A DNA stretch of 64,000 bases from Metabacillus sp. KUDC1714 (lineage in GTDB: Bacteria > Bacillota > Bacilli > Bacillales > Bacillaceae). The stretch spans positions 4,281,501-4,345,500 of the forward strand of contig NZ_CP055263.1 in the NCBI RefSeq assembly GCF_014217835.1, written 5' to 3'. The notes below the pieces were generated by a model that was given only the letters and a program-made list of their open reading frames with translations, was not told the DNA's origin and did no database searches. This document shows, piece after piece, positions 19,549-28,944 of this stretch (the stretch's first letter is position 1; each line of letters opens with the position of its first letter). A program made the position numbers and the translations under genes.

Positions 19549-20568
19549 ATGGCAAGAAAAGACAATTCTAATACACTAAATGGCAAGCAAAAAGCTGCTA
19601 TCCTCTTAATCTCATTAGGTCCTGAAGTCTCAGCATCAATATATAAACATTTGTCTGAGGAAGAAATTGAGAAATTAACGTTAGAAATATCCGGTGTTCG
19701 AAAAGTTGAAGCAAATAAGAAGGAAGAAATTATTGAAGAATTTCATGATATTGCAATGGCTCAGGACTATATCTCTCAGGGTGGTATAGCATACGCAAAG
19801 CAAATTCTTGAAAAGGCTTTAGGTGGTGAAAAAGCAACTAGTATTATTCAACGATTAACATCGTCATTACAAGTTAGACCTTTTGATTTTGCAAGAAAAG
19901 CAGATCCAGGACAAATTTTGAACTTTATCCAAAATGAGCATCCACAAACAATTGCACTTGTTTTATCCTATCTTGAGCCAGCCCAGTCAGGTCAAATATT
20001 ATCTGAGTTGCCACAAGAGCTGCAAGCTGATGTAGCAAGGAGAATAGCTGTTATGGATCGAACTTCTCCTGAGATTATTAATGAAGTAGAGCAAATTCTA
20101 GAACGGAAGCTTTCATCTACAGTCACACAAGATTTTACCCAAACGGGTGGAATTGAAGCAGTAGTAGAAGTGTTAAATGGAGTTGATCGTTCTACAGAAA
20201 GAACAATTCTTGACTCACTTGAAATTCAAGATCCAGTACTTGCGGAAGAAATTAAAAAGAGAATGTTTGTCTTTGAGGACATCGTAACACTTGATAATCG
20301 TGCAATCCAACGAGTCATCAGAGATGTTGAAAATGAAGATTTAATGCTTTCGCTTAAAGTTGCAAGTGAGGAAGTTAGAGATGTTGTCTTTAAAAACATG
20401 TCGAAACGAATGGTTGATACTTTTAAAGAAGAAATGGAATACATGGGACCCGTTAGGCTGCGCGATGTAGAAGAGGCTCAATCTAGAATCGTTGGCGTAA
20501 TTAGAAGATTAGAAGAAGCTGGTGAGATTGTCATCGCTCGTGGTGGAGGAGATGATATTATTGTCTAG
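19549..20568 (+). CDS. fliG: Flagellar motor switch protein FliG
   Basis: C-ring protein that contacts the stator and sets rotation direction. 339 residues. N-terminal domain (NGKQKAAILLISLGPEVSAS) binds FliF; the middle has the EHPQTIALVLSYL segment; the C-terminal torque domain has the charged helix VFEDIVTLDNRAIQRVIRDV. ATG 19549 has an AGGGGGGAAG site; an earlier in-frame TTG lies inside fliF and is less likely. Its end overlaps the fliH start by 8 bases. Confidence 0.97.
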   Translation: MARKDNSNTLNGKQKAAILLISLGPEVSASIYKHLSEEEIEKLTLEISGVRKVEANKKEEIIEEFHDIAMAQDYISQGGIAYAKQILEKALGGEKATSIIQRLTSSLQVRPFDFARKADPGQILNFIQNEHPQTIALVLSYLEPAQSGQILSELPQELQADVARRIAVMDRTSPEIINEVEQILERKLSSTVTQDFTQTGGIEAVVEVLNGVDRSTERTILDSLEIQDPVLAEEIKKRMFVFEDIVTLDNRAIQRVIRDVENEDLMLSLKVASEEVRDVVFKNMSKRMVDTFKEEMEYMGPVRLRDVEEAQSRIVGVIRRLEEAGEIVIARGGGDDIIV

Positions 20569-21322
20569 GTTGATTAAAGTGCAATACTATAAAAATGACA
20601 ATGATAAACAACCCATAGCTGTACAAGGGATAGAAGTACTGCTAAACGAAAAATATAAACACATAAATGACCCAAAGACAGATATGCACGCTTCATATAT
20701 TATTCAAACTGCTAAAGAAGAGGCAGAGCAATTAATTCAATCAGCTCAAGCTGAAAAAACAAGGTTACAACTACAAATAGAAAATGACCGCAGAGCTTGG
20801 GAACAAGAGCATGAACAGCTATTTGAGCAAGTAAGACAAGAAGGTTATGCTGAAGGTTTAGAACTAGGTAGACAAGAGGCTTTAAGGCAATATCAAGGTT
20901 ATATTGAAGATTCACAGAGGATCGTTGACATGGCGAAAAAAGACTATGATGAAACGATTCAATCGGCAGAGGATACGATTTTATCTTTATCAATTAAACT
21001 GGCCGAAAAGATAATTGCAGCAAAATTAGCTGAATCACCTGACAAATTTTTACCGCTTATCCAACAAGGTTTAAATGAAGTAAAAGAATATGAAAATATA
21101 AAAATACATGTTCATCCATCATATTATGAACTTTTGTTAAGTCATAAGGATGAATTGAAATTATTAGTGACAAATGACACTGACATAAGTATATATGCTA
21201 GTGCAGAGTTAAATGTAGATGACTGTTATATTGAATCTGCTTTTGGACGGATTGACGTTAGTATTGATACTCAATTAAAGCAATTAAAAAATCAGTTATT
21301 ACAATTACTGGATGAAGGGTGA
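20561..21322 (+). CDS. fliH: Flagellar assembly protein FliH
   Basis: Peripheral-stalk-like regulator of the export ATPase FliI. 253 residues from TTG 20561 (GGTGGAGGA 10 bases upstream, inside fliG). The central part (about 45-120) is a long coiled coil rich in Gln/Glu; the C-terminal half (LAEKIIAAKLAESPDKFLPL and later VDDCYIESAFGRIDVSID) is the FliH/V-type ATPase E-like domain. A later TTG at 20570 is a possible alternative start. The gap to fliI is 7 bases. Confidence 0.92.
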   Translation: MSRLIKVQYYKNDNDKQPIAVQGIEVLLNEKYKHINDPKTDMHASYIIQTAKEEAEQLIQSAQAEKTRLQLQIENDRRAWEQEHEQLFEQVRQEGYAEGLELGRQEALRQYQGYIEDSQRIVDMAKKDYDETIQSAEDTILSLSIKLAEKIIAAKLAESPDKFLPLIQQGLNEVKEYENIKIHVHPSYYELLLSHKDELKLLVTNDTDISIYASAELNVDDCYIESAFGRIDVSIDTQLKQLKNQLLQLLDEG

Positions 21323-21329
21323 TCCTCAA

Positions 21330-22649
21330 TTGAAAGCATTGGACTTGATTCATACAATTGATTCACTAGATTCCTATAAACGCTATGGAAAAGTAAAAAG
21401 AGTAGTTGGACTTATGATTGAATCAAGAGGTCCAGAAAGCTCAATTGGAGATCTGTGCTTTATCTACACAGGATCAAACAAAAAATCAAAGATTCCAGCT
21501 GAGGTAGTAGGTTTTAAGGATGAAAATGTACTGCTAATGCCATATTTACAAGTAACAGATATCTCACCTGGTAGTATTGTAGAAGCAACAGAAGATCCAT
21601 TAAAAATTAAGGTTGGTACAGGATTAATCGGTAAAGTAATTGACGCCTTTGGACAACCTATGGATGACTCAATTTTACCTAAAGGCTTAACATATGTACC
21701 TACCGATCAATCACCGCCAAATCCAATGAAACGGCCGCCAATTCATGAAAAGATAGAAGTTGGTGTGCGAGTAATAGATAGCTTATTAACAGTAGGTAAG
21801 GGGCAACGTGTTGGTATTTTTGCAGGTAGTGGTGTTGGGAAAAGTACCTTGATGGGGATGATTGCCCGCAATACGAACGCAGATATAAATGTAATTGCTC
21901 TTATCGGAGAACGTGGTCGTGAAGTCCGAGAATTCATAGATCGAGATTTAGGTCCCGAAGGATTGAAAAGATCTGTCGTGATTGTAGCTACTTCAGATCA
22001 GCCAGCCCTAATGAGACTAAAAGCAGCATACACTGCAACTGCTGTAGCAGAATATTTTCGTGATAAAGGGTTAAATGTCATGTTTATGATGGACTCGGTA
22101 ACACGAGTTGCCATGGCACAACGTGAAATCGGACTAGCTATTGGTGAACCACCGACCACAAAAGGATATACACCTTCAGTTTTTGCCATTCTTCCGAAGC
22201 TTTTAGAACGAACAGGGACAAATGAGCATGGGTCAATTACCGCATTTTATACAGTCCTGGTTGATGGAGATGATTTGAATGAACCCATTTCAGATACTGT
22301 CCGTGGAATTCTTGATGGGCATATTGTTTTAGATCGTCAGCTTGCAAATAAAGGCCAATTTCCTGCAATAAACGTGTTAAAAAGTATAAGTCGTGTTATG
22401 AACCATATTGCTGATCAAGACCATCGATCTTCAGCAACAAAACTCAGGGATCACCTATCAACCTATTTGAACTCAGAAGACTTAATCAATATTGGAGCCT
22501 ATAAAAGAGGGTCTTCACGTGAAATTGATGACGCAATAAAATTTTATCCGAAAATCATTTCCTACTTAAAACAAAATGTAGAAGACAAAGTTACGATTGA
22601 GCAGAGTATTTATTCGCTTATTCAGTTAATGGAAAAAGGTGAATTTTAA
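21330..22649 (+). CDS. fliI: Flagellum-specific ATP synthase FliI
   Basis: F1-beta-like ATPase of the flagellar type III export apparatus. 439 residues. Walker A is FAGSGVGKSTLMGM; Walker B is GLNVMFMMDSVTR; GERGREVREF precedes it. TTG 21330 gives a protein colinear with B. subtilis FliI (DSYKRYGKVKRVVGLMIE about 15 residues from the start) and has AAGGGTG 8 bases upstream; the ATG at 21312 is less likely. The stop overlaps the fliJ start by one base. Confidence 0.97.
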   Translation: MKALDLIHTIDSLDSYKRYGKVKRVVGLMIESRGPESSIGDLCFIYTGSNKKSKIPAEVVGFKDENVLLMPYLQVTDISPGSIVEATEDPLKIKVGTGLIGKVIDAFGQPMDDSILPKGLTYVPTDQSPPNPMKRPPIHEKIEVGVRVIDSLLTVGKGQRVGIFAGSGVGKSTLMGMIARNTNADINVIALIGERGREVREFIDRDLGPEGLKRSVVIVATSDQPALMRLKAAYTATAVAEYFRDKGLNVMFMMDSVTRVAMAQREIGLAIGEPPTTKGYTPSVFAILPKLLERTGTNEHGSITAFYTVLVDGDDLNEPISDTVRGILDGHIVLDRQLANKGQFPAINVLKSISRVMNHIADQDHRSSATKLRDHLSTYLNSEDLINIGAYKRGSSREIDDAIKFYPKIISYLKQNVEDKVTIEQSIYSLIQLMEKGEF

Positions 22650-23092
22650 TGACTTACCAATTTCGATTTCAAAAAGTTATGGATATAAAAGAAGATGAAA
22701 AGGAGAAATCGTTAGCAGAATACAATCAATCGGTTAATGATTTTGAAAATGTAGCTCAAAAACTTTACGACTCACTAAAACAAAAAGAAGTGTTGGAAGA
22801 GAATACTCTTTCTAGACTCAATCAAGGAATGCAAGTTCAAGAAATAAGGCACTATCAACAATTTGTTAATAATTTGGAAAAGACAATATCGCACTATCAA
22901 AAACTTGTGGTTATGACTCGAAGTCGGATGAATGAAAAGCAAGTAAAGCTTATGAAGCACAATATCGAAGTTAAAAAGTATGAAAAGCTAAAAGAAAAAC
23001 AACAAGAAGATTACCAAATAGGTATTAAGTATATTGAAAACAAGTATATGGATGATCTCTCAATTCAGACATATATGTATCGAGGAAATTAG
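22649..23092 (+). CDS. fliJ: Flagellar export chaperone/stalk protein FliJ
   Basis: Coiled-coil protein that sits in the FliI hexamer like F1 gamma and couples it to FlhA. 147 residues, predicted almost fully helical with heptads. The start MTYQFRFQKVMDIKEDEKEK is the family signature. Overlaps the fliI stop by one base (TAATG), so translation is coupled. Confidence 0.93.
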   Translation: MTYQFRFQKVMDIKEDEKEKSLAEYNQSVNDFENVAQKLYDSLKQKEVLEENTLSRLNQGMQVQEIRHYQQFVNNLEKTISHYQKLVVMTRSRMNEKQVKLMKHNIEVKKYEKLKEKQQEDYQIGIKYIENKYMDDLSIQTYMYRGN

Positions 23093-23103
23093 GTGGAAGA
23101 TCG

Positions 23104-23703
23104 ATGGAAAATAAGAAACAAGAATATGGTAAATTCCAATGGTTTTTCTTCGTTATTTTAATTCCGACTATCTTCACAGCTACGTTAGTCCTAGTAATCT
23201 TGTCAGTTGCTGGATTTGATGTCTTGGGCAAAACAAAGACACTCTTAGGAGTACCAGTGGTTGAAAAATTGTTTAATGATGATAAACAGGAAACAACAAC
23301 TGATGCAGAAGTAGCTGTGAAGGAAGCTACACAACAAAAGGATGAGAAAGAAAAACTCGAGAAGACAATCCAAGAACAATCATCAATAATTGGTGCATTA
23401 GAAAATGATGTAACGATTAAAGAAAAGGAAATTCAAAATTTAAATCAAGAAATAAACTCTCTAGAATCTCAAATTGAAGACATAAATAATGCTAAATCAG
23501 AAAACAAGTCGAAGGATATTGCAAAGCTGTACGATAATATGACAAGTAAAAAAGCAGCTGAAATCATTCCTAATTTAAATGAGGCAGATGCAATGCTTAT
23601 TCTTACATCTTTAGATGACAAACAGGTAGCAGATATATTAACAAAAATGACTGTTGATGATGCAGTAAAATATACAAATCTATTAGCATCAACAACTGAA
23701 TAG
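23104..23703 (+). CDS. ylxF: YlxF, MgtE-N-domain flagellar operon protein (MotE-like)
   Basis: 199 residues. One N-terminal membrane segment (about 14-36), a coiled coil (about 75-125, with EKLEKTIQEQSSIIGALEND), and a C-terminal MgtE-N-like domain (KDIAKLYDNMTSKKAAEIIP, then MLILTSLDDKQVADILTKM). This matches YlxF of Bacillus and resembles MotE, an energy-linked chaperone of stator/export in other groups. The exact role here is not proven. Lies between fliJ and fliK, as in B. subtilis. Confidence 0.9.
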   Translation: MENKKQEYGKFQWFFFVILIPTIFTATLVLVILSVAGFDVLGKTKTLLGVPVVEKLFNDDKQETTTDAEVAVKEATQQKDEKEKLEKTIQEQSSIIGALENDVTIKEKEIQNLNQEINSLESQIEDINNAKSENKSKDIAKLYDNMTSKKAAEIIPNLNEADAMLILTSLDDKQVADILTKMTVDDAVKYTNLLASTTE

Positions 23704-23718
23704 AAGGGTGGTGAACTA

Positions 23719-26157
23719 GTGAAAATCGCTCCACTATTACAAATGATGAATCAAAATGTAAGTTCATTCAGAACAATTCATAATTTAGGTGGTTCGAGGT
23801 TTAGTGAGTTTTTAGTTGGTGATCAAGGAATAAAACAACTACCTAATATTGGTCAAAATAAAGCATCTACTGAAGATGTTTCCTTGCAACAAATTACTGA
23901 TGAATTGAAGGCTATCATAGGTGGGGGTTCACTTGATCATGTAAGCAAAAATACTAGCTTTCACGAAAATGACCATCCCATTGATACTAAATCATCAACT
24001 GTGTCACTTCTTGAAAATCAAATAATAAGTAATTTTAATGATGCTGAATCTGTAAAAGAATTGATTGAGCAAGTTATACCTTCACCAACTGCAGTGGGAG
24101 TCCTAACATTAGTAAAAGCGATTGAAGAATTACCTAAAGATGAAAAAGTGGATTTTTCACCATTCTTATCTAAGTTAAATGATGTATTAGACCAAGAGTA
24201 TTCTAGTTATCATAATGCTAATTCCTTTTCATTATTAAGCATGACGCAAGCAATTGATCAGATGAATGAAAATGACAAATCCTTAATCGAAGGAGAAATA
24301 TTATTAATTAAGTGGACATCAGATGATGATTCAACAAGGTTACAAACCATTGATAAATTAATCGAGATAAATAATAAATTAACCGAAATAAATATCATGC
24401 CAATACAAGAACCACAGATAAAAAAAGAAATTATTAATGATATTTTAACTGTGCCCTCTGATGATGAGATTAAGCGTAATTTACGTACTATTTTTGAACA
24501 AGTAGATTTAACAACGGTAAAATCGATCGTTAACAAAACTGTAGAAAATCTTTTTACTGCGGAAACTCCATCTAATCAGTTAAAGCAATCAGTTAATTAT
24601 GATGATAGGTTTGGAGAGATAAGGTTTTTTTCTGAAGAATTGATTGTCAAAGAAGACAAACAACTTGAAAGAGACAAGTGGAATTTATCATCTGAAAGCA
24701 TTAATCAGGCTTCAAATATAGAATCACAACATGAAAGAGTTATTGATCAAATCGTTCCATTAGATTCAATTAAAACAATTGAGGAAGTATTCCAACTAGT
24801 ACAATCAAGTCTATATTTGCTCTCTGATCAAGTTGGACTTGATATTAATGATATAGAAAAAGAAATTACTAGTATGATAAATCAATATTCCCTCAGTAAA
24901 AGTATAGACCATAATTCAGTTAATCTGGTTAGCCTAGTTAATCCAAATAATGCAGTAAATCCTGAGAATGCAGTTAATCCGGTTAACCCAGAAATTCCAG
25001 TAATTATTACCCAAAATGAAATTAAACAAACTGAACATAACACTCCATTAATTAATCAAATACTCACAATTGCTACAACTGCAGATCAAGTAGCAAATAA
25101 ATTCACAGTTGATATTAACACCGTTTTATCTGAAATTGACAATTTACAAAAATCAAATATCGGTTTAACTAGACCGATTATTCAAGCAAGTATACATTCT
25201 AATAGAACACAGGATCATGACAATGTTACAAATGAATTGATTCGACCAATTACGCCGCTAATAAAGGGAGTACAAGCTTTTGTGAACGGTATCGAATTAT
25301 CAACACAGTTTTCAATTGATATGAATGAATTATACTCAAAAGTTGAAAAAAGTATTCAAACACTATTTTCCGATAATATACAGATAGGAAAAAAAGGAAC
25401 TATTTTTGAAGAAATTCCTGTTATATACGATAGATTAATAACCAAACTCTCAAAACAGGACTGGAAATTCTTCAGAGAAATCACTGACGGAATGTCAAGT
25501 AATATTCAAGAGTTAAATAGTAAAATAAATGTCCAGGCCGAGCGAATGAATCCATCGATAAGTAGAAGTGATACTACAAGACTACAAACGATAGATTTAA
25601 CCTTTTCACAACTTCAACCCCAAGAAGTAGCAAAGACGATTGAAGTACGAGAAGAAACGTTTACAATTCAATTAGACAAACTTACCGCTAAACCAATTAT
25701 TTTATCTGGAGAAAACCAAAAGTCTGAAGCCACAACGCGGCAGGAATTTACAAATCAATTAGTGAATGCGTTTAAAACAAGCAAATTTTCACAACTTCCA
25801 AACGGAGCAAATCGTTTAGTAATCAAATTAGATCCTGAACACCTGGGATCGCTTACTGTTAGGCTTGTACAAAAAAATGGTGAGATGGTTGCAAGGATCA
25901 TCACATCAACTGAGTCTGCCAAGGACCTACTTGATCATAGTATTCATCAATTAAAGCAAGCCTTACCATCGATTCAAATAGAGATCGAAAGGTTTGAAGT
26001 GATTTCAGAACAAGTTGTAAAAACATATAAGGATCAAAATCAAGAACAAGAAGAAAAACATGAAAAAGATTTCGAGAATTCTAGGCGTGAAGAAGAACCT
26101 GAGACTGAACAAAGCTTTATAGAATCATTAAAAGAAGCATTAAATACAACTGTGTAA
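23719..26157 (+). CDS. fliK: Flagellar hook-length control protein FliK (long form)
   Basis: Secreted molecular ruler that ends hook growth and flips FlhB specificity. 812 residues, far longer than B. subtilis FliK (about 490). The C-terminal hook-length domain is clear: ANRLVIKLDPEHLGSLTVRL (from about residue 697) and LLDHSIHQLKQALPSIQIEI. The N-terminal 650 residues are Asn/Ile/Gln rich, helical and poorly conserved; residues about 407-428 contain an Asn-Pro repeat tract (NPNNAVNPENAVNPVNPE). Start GTG 23719 with GGGTGGTGA. The length fits the enlarged FlgE nearby. Confidence 0.93.
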   Translation: MKIAPLLQMMNQNVSSFRTIHNLGGSRFSEFLVGDQGIKQLPNIGQNKASTEDVSLQQITDELKAIIGGGSLDHVSKNTSFHENDHPIDTKSSTVSLLENQIISNFNDAESVKELIEQVIPSPTAVGVLTLVKAIEELPKDEKVDFSPFLSKLNDVLDQEYSSYHNANSFSLLSMTQAIDQMNENDKSLIEGEILLIKWTSDDDSTRLQTIDKLIEINNKLTEINIMPIQEPQIKKEIINDILTVPSDDEIKRNLRTIFEQVDLTTVKSIVNKTVENLFTAETPSNQLKQSVNYDDRFGEIRFFSEELIVKEDKQLERDKWNLSSESINQASNIESQHERVIDQIVPLDSIKTIEEVFQLVQSSLYLLSDQVGLDINDIEKEITSMINQYSLSKSIDHNSVNLVSLVNPNNAVNPENAVNPVNPEIPVIITQNEIKQTEHNTPLINQILTIATTADQVANKFTVDINTVLSEIDNLQKSNIGLTRPIIQASIHSNRTQDHDNVTNELIRPITPLIKGVQAFVNGIELSTQFSIDMNELYSKVEKSIQTLFSDNIQIGKKGTIFEEIPVIYDRLITKLSKQDWKFFREITDGMSSNIQELNSKINVQAERMNPSISRSDTTRLQTIDLTFSQLQPQEVAKTIEVREETFTIQLDKLTAKPIILSGENQKSEATTRQEFTNQLVNAFKTSKFSQLPNGANRLVIKLDPEHLGSLTVRLVQKNGEMVARIITSTESAKDLLDHSIHQLKQALPSIQIEIERFEVISEQVVKTYKDQNQEQEEKHEKDFENSRREEEPETEQSFIESLKEALNTTV

Positions 26158-26166
26158 GGAGGATAA

Positions 26167-26592
26167 ATGATGACTTCAATAGATCCTAGTTTACTAATTT
26201 CAAATAAGCCTAGTACAACTAGCACAGGTAATTCGAGTCTTGGGAAGGATGAATTTTTAAAAATATTGATGTCCCAGTTACAAAATCAAGATCCACTTAA
26301 TCCTATGGAAGATAAAGAATTTATCGCTCAGATGGCTCAATTCTCAACACTTGAACAAACAACAAATATGTCAACTATGTTAGAAAAGTTCATAAAAACC
26401 CAAACACAAAGTGACTCTATTTTAAAATATTCTGAAATGATTGGAAAACAAGTTGAATGGAAGGCCACTGAAGAAACTGGTAACGGCATTGTTAAATCGA
26501 TTAAACAAAGTGATACAGGGATCATATTAGAGCTTGATAATGGTGAAGAAATTAAAAACGATTCTATTACAAAAATTAGTAAGGCTGAGTAA
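26167..26592 (+). CDS. flgD: Flagellar hook capping protein FlgD
   Basis: Hook assembly scaffold. 141 residues, short like Bacillus FlgD (YlxG) and without the Ig/tudor-like C-terminus of enteric FlgD. The signature [20 protein letters not shown] and then [15 protein letters not shown] is intact. The tail [20 protein letters not shown] forms a small beta segment. Two adjacent ATGs (26167, 26170); AAGGAGG at 26156 supports either. A 125-base gap precedes flgE. Confidence 0.95.
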   Translation: MMTSIDPSLLISNKPSTTSTGNSSLGKDEFLKILMSQLQNQDPLNPMEDKEFIAQMAQFSTLEQTTNMSTMLEKFIKTQTQSDSILKYSEMIGKQVEWKATEETGNGIVKSIKQSDTGIILELDNGEEIKNDSITKISKAE

Positions 26593-26675
26593 CAATTTAA
26601 CTTACTGCAATTGAACATAACTATTCAGCCACGGGATCAATAATGAATCATTACTAAGGCTTGCATTTTAGAATG

Positions 26676-26696
26676 TCTAAAGCAACTAAATATAAT
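26676..26696 (+). promoter_or_regulatory. Possible internal promoter before flgE
   Basis: Within the flgD-flgE gap a perfect TATAAT (about 26691-26696) has a weak -35 (TTTAGA) 18 bases upstream at about 26667-26672. The -35 match is only 4 of 6, so this may be chance in AT-rich sequence. Confidence 0.25.
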
Positions 26697-26717
26697 TATT
26701 AAGGGAGAGAATAATTA

Positions 26718-28217
26718 ATGTTACGTTCATTATATTCAGGAATAAGCGGAATGAAGAATTTTCAAACGAAATTAGATGTCATTGGGAACAACATTGCTAA
26801 CGTTAATACGTATGGTTTTAAGAAATCACGTGTTACATTTGCTGACCTAGTTAACCAACAAATTTCAGGTGCATCTGCAGCAACTCAAACTTCAGCAGGA
26901 ACAAACCCACAACAAATCGGGCTTGGATCAAAAATTAGTTCAATTGATACAATTCATACTTCTGGTTCTACACAGACAACCTCTAGAACGTTAGACGTAG
27001 CTTTAGCTGGAGATGGATTTTTACCTGTCGCGACCTTGACTGATTTAAGTAAAATCAATATTGATCAAGGAAATCAAATTGGTAATAACTTAATAATTGG
27101 TGCCATCGATGGTGCTGTTGATATGAATTATACTAGAGCAGGCAATTTATATTTAGATGATCGTGGTTATTTAGTATCAGCTGAAGGAATGTATGTGATT
27201 GGTGAAGCAGGAGAGAAAACTGTTCCTTCAACTCCAGCAATTCAAAAATCACAAGATGCTCTTAATGCTATTAATAATTTCAGCACACCGTACAGCAATA
27301 TGACGACCTCTCTCGAAGATCTTTCTAAGCAAGCAAACGATCTGTTGAATGCTTATCAAGAATATAGTGATGCATATAGTAACTACACTAAAAATGAAAC
27401 TGGTACAGGTGGCCCTTTATATAATGCTATGGTAAGCGCAAATGGTGCTTTAAATACAATTATTGCTCAATATACTAATGCACAAACTAATTTCAACACA
27501 GTTGCTACTGCTTTTAATACCAATGTTGGAAATTTAAATGGTGGAGTCACTACGTTTAATGGAGCACAACCGGTTGGTACAATCGTAAAAGAATTTAATA
27601 CAACGATTGCTCAATTAACTGGTACATATACAGCACCTGGAGCTAATAATCCAGTGCCAGATGCAACGTTAACCAATTTAAACGACACAATTGCTGATTT
27701 AAACAACTACATGATCGACTTAGAAAAAATAGGTCAATCTGTCGTTAACTTTGAGGAAGTTGCATCAAGTTTGCAAGATCCAACTTTCACAAATAAGCTA
27801 AGTGGTGAAGCTGGGTTAATCCAAATTCCTTTAAATGCTCAAAGCTTTAGTATTGGGCCAGATGGTACAGTTACATTTGTAAATGAAAATGGAGAATTAA
27901 ATCTTGCTGGCCAAATCCGTGTGGCTATGTTCACAAATTCAGGTGGTCTAGAAAAAATTGGTGGAAACTTATTTAAACAAACAGCTAACTCAGGTTCAAT
28001 TGACAAAGATAATAATGGTATTCAACTTGAAGAGTTAACAGTAGCTGGTAAAGATGGAGCAGCATCAATTATTGCTGGTGCACTTGAAATGTCCAACGTT
28101 GATCTCTCTGAAGAATTCACAGAAATGATTGTTGCGCAGCGTGGCTTCCAATCTAATACGAAAATCATTACTACTTCAGATGAAATCTTACAAGAATTAA
28201 TGGGCTTAAAACGTTAA
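26718..28217 (+). CDS. flgE: Flagellar hook protein FlgE with large extra domain
   Basis: Main subunit of the hook. 499 residues against about 264 in B. subtilis. Both conserved ends are intact: MLRSLYSGISGMKNFQTKLD, VIGNNIANVNTYGFKKSRV, and the C-terminal LEMSNVDLSEEFTEMIVAQR with RGFQSNTKIITTSDEIL. Residues about 168-365 (bases 27219-27812) are an inserted segment between the strand YLVSAEGMYVIGEAG and the strand IQIPLNAQSFSIGPDG, which are nearly adjacent in the short form. The insert is Asn/Thr/Ala rich, with helical stretches and few charged or aromatic residues. No frameshift. Likely surface-exposed variable domain. Confidence 0.95.
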   Translation: MLRSLYSGISGMKNFQTKLDVIGNNIANVNTYGFKKSRVTFADLVNQQISGASAATQTSAGTNPQQIGLGSKISSIDTIHTSGSTQTTSRTLDVALAGDGFLPVATLTDLSKINIDQGNQIGNNLIIGAIDGAVDMNYTRAGNLYLDDRGYLVSAEGMYVIGEAGEKTVPSTPAIQKSQDALNAINNFSTPYSNMTTSLEDLSKQANDLLNAYQEYSDAYSNYTKNETGTGGPLYNAMVSANGALNTIIAQYTNAQTNFNTVATAFNTNVGNLNGGVTTFNGAQPVGTIVKEFNTTIAQLTGTYTAPGANNPVPDATLTNLNDTIADLNNYMIDLEKIGQSVVNFEEVASSLQDPTFTNKLSGEAGLIQIPLNAQSFSIGPDGTVTFVNENGELNLAGQIRVAMFTNSGGLEKIGGNLFKQTANSGSIDKDNNGIQLEELTVAGKDGAASIIAGALEMSNVDLSEEFTEMIVAQRGFQSNTKIITTSDEILQELMGLKR

Positions 28218-28228
28218 TTAAGGGGGAA

Positions 28229-28266
28229 TGAGGCGGATTTAATGTCACATTTCTAAGTCTTCCTCA
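28229..28266 (+). terminator. Hairpin between flgE and swrD
   Basis: TGAGGCGGATTT (28229-28240) can pair with AAGTCTTCCTCA (28255-28266) with one mismatch and two G-U pairs; 14-base loop. No T run follows, so it is more likely a processing or attenuation element than a full terminator. It lies 7 bases before swrD, which lacks a visible ribosome site. Confidence 0.4.
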
Positions 28267-28272
28267 CATATT

Positions 28273-28494
28273 ATGATTCAGTTAACAAGGTTAAATGGAA
28301 AACCATTTTCACTAAACGCATTATTTATTGAGGTAATTGAATCATTTCCTGATACAACGATTACTTTAACAAATGGGCATAAATATGTTGTGAAAGAGCC
28401 AGAACAAGAGGTTTCTCAGAAAATAACTTCTTTTTATAGAGATATAAATGTTCTGTCGTTAAGAAAAGGCTCGGAGGTCTTGGACGATGAATAA
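28273..28494 (+). CDS. swrD: Swarming/flagellar protein SwrD (FlbD family)
   Basis: 73 residues of the FlbD family: [20 protein letters not shown], then [20 protein letters not shown]. In B. subtilis SwrD (YlzI) raises flagellar torque and is needed for swarming. No Shine-Dalgarno is visible before ATG 28273; the upstream bases instead form a hairpin (28229-28266). The gene end overlaps the fliL start by 8 bases. Confidence 0.93.
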   Translation: MIQLTRLNGKPFSLNALFIEVIESFPDTTITLTNGHKYVVKEPEQEVSQKITSFYRDINVLSLRKGSEVLDDE

Positions 28495-28912
28495 GAAGCT
28501 TATAAGTATTATGCTTGTCATTATCGTTTCTATTACATTAATCGGTGTAACAGCACTTGTTGTCGTTATGAAATTTCAAGGTAATGAAGAGCATAAAGAA
28601 CCTTCAATTGAAGAGGTAGTGGAAGCATCCGTGGATATCCCGGAAATCACCACAAATTTATCCAGTGGTAATATAGTACGTCTGTCATTTAAAATTGAAA
28701 CTGATTCTAAAAAGGCAAAAGAAGAATTGGAACAAAGAGAGTTTCAAATCCGTGATATTATCATATCGGAACTAGCAAATATGACCGCAGATCAGCTTGA
28801 GGGAAAAGAAGGAATGAACAAGCTAAAAGAAACAGTTAAACAAAAAGCAAATGGATTAATGCAAAAGGGCAAGGTCAATAAGGTTTATACCACTTCCTAT
28901 ATCCTTCAGTAG
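28487..28912 (+). CDS. fliL: Flagellar basal body-associated protein FliL
   Basis: Membrane protein that supports stator function. 141 residues with one N-terminal membrane segment (about 5-27, [20 protein letters not shown]) and an extracytoplasmic domain with the FliL pattern [20 protein letters not shown] and [26 protein letters not shown] precedes the ATG, inside swrD. Confidence 0.94.
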   Translation: MNKKLISIMLVIIVSITLIGVTALVVVMKFQGNEEHKEPSIEEVVEASVDIPEITTNLSSGNIVRLSFKIETDSKKAKEELEQREFQIRDIIISELANMTADQLEGKEGMNKLKETVKQKANGLMQKGKVNKVYTTSYILQ

Positions 28913-28944
28913 TTTCAAACATATAATCCTAGGAGGTGAAAACT

